Shown piece after piece: positions 15,535-19,436 of a stretch of DNA of 19,436 bases. The DNA is from Clostridia bacterium (GTDB lineage Bacteria; UBA6262; WVXT01), in contig DAOVHK010000013.1 in the NCBI GenBank assembly GCA_030671905.1, positions 1-19,436 on the forward strand, written 5' to 3'. The translations under genes and the position numbers were made by a program. Below the pieces are notes generated by a model. That model was not told the DNA's origin, searched no databases, and was given only the letters and a program-made list of their open reading frames with translations. Every line of letters starts with the position of its first letter. Position 1 is the first letter of the stretch.

Positions 15535-16527
15535 ATGAAGAGAAAGAAAAAGAAAAAAAGTAAATTCAAAAAGAGATTTGAAAAAAACGCATCCTGGGTT
15601 ACATTCTTAATTATGCGCGTGTTGTTTACGGTTACGCCCGCAAAAGCATTTCCTTTTATTGCCCGCTACTTAGAGGTCATTTCTCGCCCGTTTACCAGGA
15701 AGCACCGAAAAATAGCTCTAGAAAACCTCACTTTGAATTTAGGAAAGGAAAAGAGCAAGGAAGAAATCGAATATATTTGTCGTGCTTGCTTGCTAGAAGT
15801 TACTCAGAGTTTTTGTGAATTGGTTTCGGCAACGAGTTCTCTTTTTGGGAATTCTTCACGCCTCGATCAATTTAAAGAACAGTTTGTCTTAGAGGGAGAA
15901 GAAAATTTGAAACAGGCACTATCCCGGGGGAAAGGAGTAATAGGACTTTGTGCACACTTTGGCAATTTTACACTGATGGGAACAGGACTTACTTCCCGGG
16001 GGTATCCATATGCATTGGTGGTGAGGCCAGCAGATGAGTCGAGAGTAGAAACATACTTCCAGAAATGGAGAGACCATTTGGGTTTCCATTCCATACCTGC
16101 CCGTCCCAGGTTGACAGCCGTACGTGGATCTTTCGGCGCTTTGCGTCAAAACAAGATACTCGCTCTATTTGCCGATCAAAACAAAGCAAAAGACGGAGTA
16201 TTTGTCGATTTTTTTGGCCGTCCAGCAGGAACTGTTGTTGGACCTGCAGTCATGGCTTTAAAGACAGGTGCACCCATAGTTCCCATATTCAACGTGCGTC
16301 AGGGAGTGAATAAACATAAAGTTATTATCGGTCCACCGGTCGAATTTGAAATATCCGGTAATCAGGAGAAAGATGTTCTCACTATCACAGCTAAGATTAC
16401 CAAAGTTATTGAAGAGTTTGTCCGGCAGTATCCCACACATTGGTGGTGGTTTCACAACAGGTGGAGAACTAAACCAAAGAAGGAGGAGGGAGTGGAAAAG
16501 CCAGAAGCTTCTACTCCATTCCTTTAA
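15535..16527 (+). CDS. LpxL/HtrB-type lipid A acyltransferase homologue lacking the usual catalytic acid
   Basis: This 330-residue protein belongs to the lysophospholipid/lipid A late acyltransferase family, which adds secondary acyl chains to Kdo-lipid A. It has a Lys-rich N-terminus (residues 1-18), a hydrophobic segment (about 20-48), HRKIALENLTLNLG, the acyltransferase box GVIGLCAHFGNFTLMG (H141), ADQNKAKDGVFVDFFGRPAGTVVGPAVMALKTGAPIVPIF, and the C-terminal PTHWWWFHNRWRTKP. The family motif is H-x4-D/E, but five residues after H141 is T146 (codon ACA), not an acid. That may reflect a subfamily variant, a different acid nearby, or reduced activity. It begins 6 bases after waaA and precedes the heptosyltransferase gene by 38 bases. 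The context strongly supports an LPS role. I leave the gene symbol empty because LpxL, LpxM and LpxP types cannot be separated here. Confidence 0.85.
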   Translation: MKRKKKKKSKFKKRFEKNASWVTFLIMRVLFTVTPAKAFPFIARYLEVISRPFTRKHRKIALENLTLNLGKEKSKEEIEYICRACLLEVTQSFCELVSATSSLFGNSSRLDQFKEQFVLEGEENLKQALSRGKGVIGLCAHFGNFTLMGTGLTSRGYPYALVVRPADESRVETYFQKWRDHLGFHSIPARPRLTAVRGSFGALRQNKILALFADQNKAKDGVFVDFFGRPAGTVVGPAVMALKTGAPIVPIFNVRQGVNKHKVIIGPPVEFEISGNQEKDVLTITAKITKVIEEFVRQYPTHWWWFHNRWRTKPKKEEGVEKPEASTPFL

Positions 16528-16565
16528 AAAACTAAGGAATTAAAAGATAGGAAAGGGATTGGGAA

Positions 16566-17612
16566 ATGGCCAAGATTTTAGTTAAGGGTGTAAATTGGAT
16601 TGGAGATTCACTGTTTATGACCCCAGCTTTAGCTGCTTTAAAAAAAGGATTCCCCAATTCCCATATAAGCCTTCTAATCAATCCCTGGGTGAGAGAAATA
16701 TTTGACGGTAATCCTGATTTAGATGAAATCATTATTTATGATGAGAGAGGCAAGGAGAAGACCTTAAAGGGGAAGAATAGGTTTATTCAGTCCCTAAGGA
16801 ATAGAAAGTTCGACATGGGCATAATTATGCAGACACGTTCCTATAAAGCTGCTTTTTTTGTCTATTTAAGTAGAATTCCAGAGCGAATCGGCTATAGTCA
16901 TTCACTGAGAAATCTACTTCTAACCAGAAGAGTAGAGCTTCCTACGGCACCTCTCCACGATATAGATATGTTCCTAAATATCGTCCTTTCCCTGGGAGTA
17001 GCACCGGCGAGGAAGGAACCCTATTTGCCTTTCAGCCCAAAAGCTGACGATTGGGCCGACAGGTTTTTAGAAGAGAAGGGAGTTAACAAAGGAGAATTAC
17101 TGATAGGTATCAATCCCGGAGCATTTAAGCAATCGAAAAGGTGGCCAGAGCCAAGATACGCCGAGCTATCCGATATACTGATTAAAGAATTCAAAGCAAA
17201 AGTTATCATTTTTCAGGGACCGGGTGAAGATGAAATTATAGAAAAAGTAGTAAGTTTAATGAAAGAAAAAGCCATAATAGCAAAGACAGGTATCAAAGAA
17301 CTGTCTGCGCTTTCCCGGAAATGCAAGTTATTCGTGGGTAACGATACAGGCCCTATGCATGTGGCTGCTGCCAGCGGTACTCCGGTAATTGCTCTATTCG
17401 GCCCTGCAGACCCCCAACGCAGCCGCCCCTGGGGCAGGAACCATGTGGTAATAAAGAAAGACCTGCCGTGCAGTCCCTGTTCGAGGGTAGTTTGCAAAGA
17501 ACCGACCTGTATGAAATCGATTACCGTGGAAGATGTCCTTCAGGCCGTTCAAAGCCAGCTTAAGAGAACTGAAAAGTCTAAAGGGGGAGCACTCGTCACT
17601 AACAGAGGTTAA
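16566..17612 (+). CDS. waaF: LPS heptosyltransferase, WaaF/RfaF type (GT9)
   Basis: The 348-residue protein is a family-9 glycosyltransferase. It starts with ILVKGVNWIGDSLFMTPALAALKKGFP, where D14 matches the catalytic aspartate of heptosyltransferases. ADP-heptose-binding elements follow: IGINPGAFKQSKRWPEPRYAEL (about 176-197) and LFVGNDTGPMHVAAASGTPVIALFGPADPQRSRPW. A cysteine-rich stretch, PCSPCSRVVCKEPTCM, near the C-terminus is a typical WaaF feature. The enzyme would add the second heptose to the inner core at the cytoplasmic face of the membrane. WaaC, the first heptosyltransferase, is not in this window, so strict WaaF versus a related GT9 remains an inference. It starts at ATG 16566, with GGGAAAGGGA-like purines just upstream, and ends 8 bases before the kinase gene. 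Confidence 0.88.
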   Translation: MAKILVKGVNWIGDSLFMTPALAALKKGFPNSHISLLINPWVREIFDGNPDLDEIIIYDERGKEKTLKGKNRFIQSLRNRKFDMGIIMQTRSYKAAFFVYLSRIPERIGYSHSLRNLLLTRRVELPTAPLHDIDMFLNIVLSLGVAPARKEPYLPFSPKADDWADRFLEEKGVNKGELLIGINPGAFKQSKRWPEPRYAELSDILIKEFKAKVIIFQGPGEDEIIEKVVSLMKEKAIIAKTGIKELSALSRKCKLFVGNDTGPMHVAAASGTPVIALFGPADPQRSRPWGRNHVVIKKDLPCSPCSRVVCKEPTCMKSITVEDVLQAVQSQLKRTEKSKGGALVTNRG

Positions 17613-17620
17613 GAAAAAGG

Positions 17621-18478
17621 TTGGACAAGAAAATTCCGCCACAATTTGAGAAAGTAATGATAGGTAGAACTACTATATTGGTAAAAGATAAATATAGAGA
17701 CCAGATATTAAGTCAAAAAAAGGCTCTTTCCAGAAAGATAAAAGAAGAAGGAGAATTGTTTCCAGGGGTTAGTCTACTCAAGGGCAGGAACATAATTCCC
17801 TGTATTCCAATTAAAGGTTCCAATGAAAGGATGCTCGTAAAACGCTATGAACATGGAGGATTATTTCGTAAAGTAACAAGAGACATCTTCTTGGGAAATT
17901 CAAGACCATTTCGGGAACTGGCTATCCTGGAAGCAGCGTCCCAAAAAGGCATCCCTGTTCCCGAAGTCCTTGCTGCCAGAGTCGACAGGATTTTTGGTCC
18001 ATTCTATAAAGGAGAGATAGCTTATAAAGAGATTCCTGATAGTGCCAATTTATTGGAATACCTGAAGGGGCTCAATGAGAGACCGCTAGAGGAAAAGATA
18101 TCTCTAAAGAGAGAAATAATTAACTCCTTAGCCCAAATCATTAAGAAAATGCACGCCTCAGGAATATACCATGCAGATTTAAATGTTAAGAATGTATTGA
18201 TTCAGAATACAGGAAAAGGAACTCGAGTTTATCTCGTTGATTTCGATTGCTCAAAGATTAAGAAGAACCTCACCCTGAGAGTGAGGATTAAGAATCTGGC
18301 TCGTTTTAATAGGTCTTGTGAAAAATGGAAAGCGCCGCTAACTACTACAGACAAACTCAGATTCTTCCTCTCCTATTTTAAAGGAAATAGATTAGTAGAA
18401 GCAAATCTCAGAAAATATATTCGCAGATGCTTACATTTCCATTGGGGACACAGGCTCTACTGGAGGCTTTTCGGGTAA
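17621..18478 (+). CDS. LPS core sugar kinase-like protein (KdkA/WaaP family)
   Basis: The 285-residue protein carries a protein-kinase-like fold of the lipopolysaccharide kinase family. The invariant lysine is probably K74 (RMLVKRYEH), ELAILEAASQKGIPVPEV is the following helix, and the catalytic loop IYHADLNVKNVLI has D186 and N191. The metal-binding motif is DFD at 207-209 (VYLVDFDCSKI). Relatives phosphorylate Kdo (KdkA) or heptose (WaaP) in the LPS inner core, using ATP in the cytoplasm. Its place after waaA and waaF fits either; I cannot choose between them. The start is uncertain: TTG 17621 comes directly after AAAGG and 12 bases after AGAGG, while ATG 17657 is 12 codons further in with a weaker site. 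The C-terminal third is basic and lacks known motifs. Confidence 0.82.
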   Translation: MDKKIPPQFEKVMIGRTTILVKDKYRDQILSQKKALSRKIKEEGELFPGVSLLKGRNIIPCIPIKGSNERMLVKRYEHGGLFRKVTRDIFLGNSRPFRELAILEAASQKGIPVPEVLAARVDRIFGPFYKGEIAYKEIPDSANLLEYLKGLNERPLEEKISLKREIINSLAQIIKKMHASGIYHADLNVKNVLIQNTGKGTRVYLVDFDCSKIKKNLTLRVRIKNLARFNRSCEKWKAPLTTTDKLRFFLSYFKGNRLVEANLRKYIRRCLHFHWGHRLYWRLFG

Positions 18479-18524
18479 TGCCTTCATTCTGGTTCAGAAG
18501 GGCCATAAAAGAATATATTTGTAG

Positions 18525-18543
18525 GCACAATTTCAAATTGTGC
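18525..18543. repeat. Short perfect inverted repeat before the GT2 gene
   Basis: In the 102-bp gap after the kinase gene, GCACAATTT (18525-18533) and AAATTGTGC (18535-18543) make a 9-bp stem around a single C. It is preceded by TGTAG, the same bases that follow AA in the arm of the element at 11283. It may be a decayed relative of that palindrome. A terminator is unlikely because no T-run follows. The rest of the gap contains no gene or RNA I can recognise. Confidence 0.45.
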
Positions 18544-18580
18544 AGAGCATAACAACGAAGATAGGGCGAAAAAAAAATAG

Positions 18581-19366
18581 ATGAATAGACTTTCAGTAAT
18601 TATCATTACTTGCAATGAAGAAGAAAATATTAAGCACTGTTTGGAAAGTGTAAAGTGGTCGGATGAGATTGTAATTGTAGACTCTTTCAGTAATGACAAG
18701 ACTGTAGAGATTGCCAGAGAATACACTTCCCAAGTATTCCAGAACAAATGGACCGATTTTTCTCAACAAAAGAATTTAGCCTTAGAAAAAGCAGGCAGTG
18801 AGTGGATATTAAATATAGACGCTGATGAAAGGGTTACACCAGAATTGAAGAAAGAAATCCTCGCAGTTCTCAATTCCCAGTTCCAGTCCTTCGATGGTTA
18901 TTATATACCCTTAAGAAATAACTATCTGGGGAGATGGATCAAACATTGTGGCTGGTATCCGGACTACCACTTACGGCTCTTTCGAAGAGGAAAGGAAAGA
19001 TTTAACGAGCGTATCGTACATGAGTCAGTAGTAGTAGAAAGCAAGAAAGGTCATCTTAAATCTTGTTTAAACCACTATTCATATAAAGATTTATCTGACC
19101 ATTTAAATAAAATTGATAAGTTCACTTCACTGGCTGCTGGAGAGATGTTTACCAATGGTAAGAGAGCGAGAGTTTTTGACCTACTACTTCGACCACTGGT
19201 TAAATTCATCAAGATGTACCTAATAAAAAGAGGTTATCTGGATGGGATTTATGGACTCATCGTTTCAATTATGGGTAGCTTCTCTGTGTTTGCGAAATAT
19301 CTGAAACTTTGGGAACTCTCGAGGGGAAAATCCATTGAAAATAGCCGCTATACTTCCACATCTTGA
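18581..19366 (+). CDS. Family-2 glycosyltransferase, WaaE-like
   Basis: The 261-residue protein has a GT-A fold signature: LSVIIITCNEEENIKHCLESVKWSDEIVIVDSFSNDKTVEIA at the N-terminus, D34 in the nucleotide-sugar site, and DADE at 80-83 as the metal-binding motif. The sections WTDFSQQKNLALEKA, YHLRLFRRG and RIVHESV closely follow the WaaE/KdtX group, which adds a hexose to the inner-core heptose of LPS. A C-terminal basic, partly hydrophobic region (FDLLLRPLVKFIKMYLIKRGYLDG) suggests peripheral membrane attachment. The ATG at 18581 comes after a long A-run with little of a ribosome binding site, GGGCGA being the nearest. The 3' end overlaps the next gene by 32 bases. The fold is certain; donor and acceptor are inferred from the cluster. 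Confidence 0.87.
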   Translation: MNRLSVIIITCNEEENIKHCLESVKWSDEIVIVDSFSNDKTVEIAREYTSQVFQNKWTDFSQQKNLALEKAGSEWILNIDADERVTPELKKEILAVLNSQFQSFDGYYIPLRNNYLGRWIKHCGWYPDYHLRLFRRGKERFNERIVHESVVVESKKGHLKSCLNHYSYKDLSDHLNKIDKFTSLAAGEMFTNGKRARVFDLLLRPLVKFIKMYLIKRGYLDGIYGLIVSIMGSFSVFAKYLKLWELSRGKSIENSRYTSTS

Positions 19367-19436
19367 AGTTTTTGGAGGAGTTAGAAGGTATATCGAGATA
19401 GGGAACAATTTTATAAAAAGAGGTCACTCCTTCAGA
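19335..19436 (+). CDS. Glycosyltransferase N-terminus, GT4-like, cut by the window end
   Basis: A second frame opens with TTG at 19335 inside the end of the GT2 gene and runs to the last base, giving 34 residues. They read KIAAILPHLEVFGGVRRYI and onwards, a typical start of a GT-B glycosyltransferase: a first beta strand, then the glycine loop FGGVRRY and the helix IEIGNNFIKRGH. GAGGGG at 19321-19326 lies 8 bases before the TTG, a good ribosome binding site, which supports this start. It overlaps the GT2 gene by 32 bases and is probably coupled to it. It likely continues the LPS core or O-chain assembly set; the sugar cannot be inferred from the part seen. Confidence 0.7.
   Translation, partial: MKIAAILPHLEVFGGVRRYIEIGNNFIKRGHSFR

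Noticed and set aside
15867..16189. Overlapping minus-strand open frames inside the acyltransferase gene and elsewhere
   Set aside because: They lie wholly inside well-supported + strand genes, have no recognisable domains and lack ribosome binding sites; they are shadows of codon usage.

Overview
This is an A+T-rich, densely packed bacterial chromosome segment with every recognisable gene on the + strand. It carries lipid A, Kdo and core LPS genes, so the organism is a diderm that makes lipopolysaccharide. The order yebC-ruvC-ruvA-ruvB, then queH, a SpoIID-domain gene, queA, tgt, yajC, secD and secF, together with deep-branching-looking protein sequences, suggests an uncultured diderm lineage such as Omnitrophota, Aerophobota or a relative. 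That placement is an inference from gene order and content. The sequence alone does not prove it.

Layout. (1) 1-1377: the 3' two thirds of an EF-G-like translational GTPase (FusA2 type). (2) 1378-1563: the longest gene-free gap (186 bp), with a possible promoter and a strong ribosome binding site. (3) 1564-4559: yebC/pmpR followed by the Holliday-junction genes ruvC, ruvA and ruvB. ruvB has an in-frame TAA at codon 51, and RuvA has unusual helix-hairpin-helix motifs. (4) 4560-4678: a gap made mostly of small inverted repeats that look like the remnant of a REP/RAYT-type element, plus a possible terminator. (5) 4679-8800: three steps of the tRNA queuosine pathway (queH, queA, tgt), with a secreted SpoIID/LytB-domain protein translationally coupled between queH and queA. 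(6) 8825-12304: the Sec accessory genes yajC, secD and secF, with an HD-domain phosphohydrolase gene coupled to yajC and a palindromic repeat inserted between secD and secF. (7) 12314-19436: an LPS cluster of lpxK, a DUF3108-type exported protein, waaA, an LpxL-like acyltransferase, a WaaF-like heptosyltransferase, a Kdo/heptose kinase-like protein, a WaaE-like glycosyltransferase and the first 34 codons of a family-4-like glycosyltransferase.

How the genes work together. The first half is core housekeeping: translation, recombinational repair and tRNA modification. SecDF-YajC then supports export of envelope proteins. The last third encodes consecutive steps in building lipid A-Kdo-core: 4'-phosphorylation, Kdo transfer, late acylation, heptose addition, sugar phosphorylation and further glycosylation. 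Many genes overlap or abut by a few bases (queH/spoIID, spoIID/queA, yajC/HD, lpxK/DUF3108, DUF3108/waaA, GT2/GT4), so long co-transcribed and translationally coupled units are likely.

I saw no tRNA, rRNA, CRISPR array, complete transposase or phage gene. No clearly undescribed multi-gene system is evident. The observations most worth checking are the interrupted ruvB beside a RuvA with eroded DNA-binding hairpins, the LpxL-like protein lacking the usual catalytic acid, the HD protein inside the Sec operon, and the palindromic intergenic elements.
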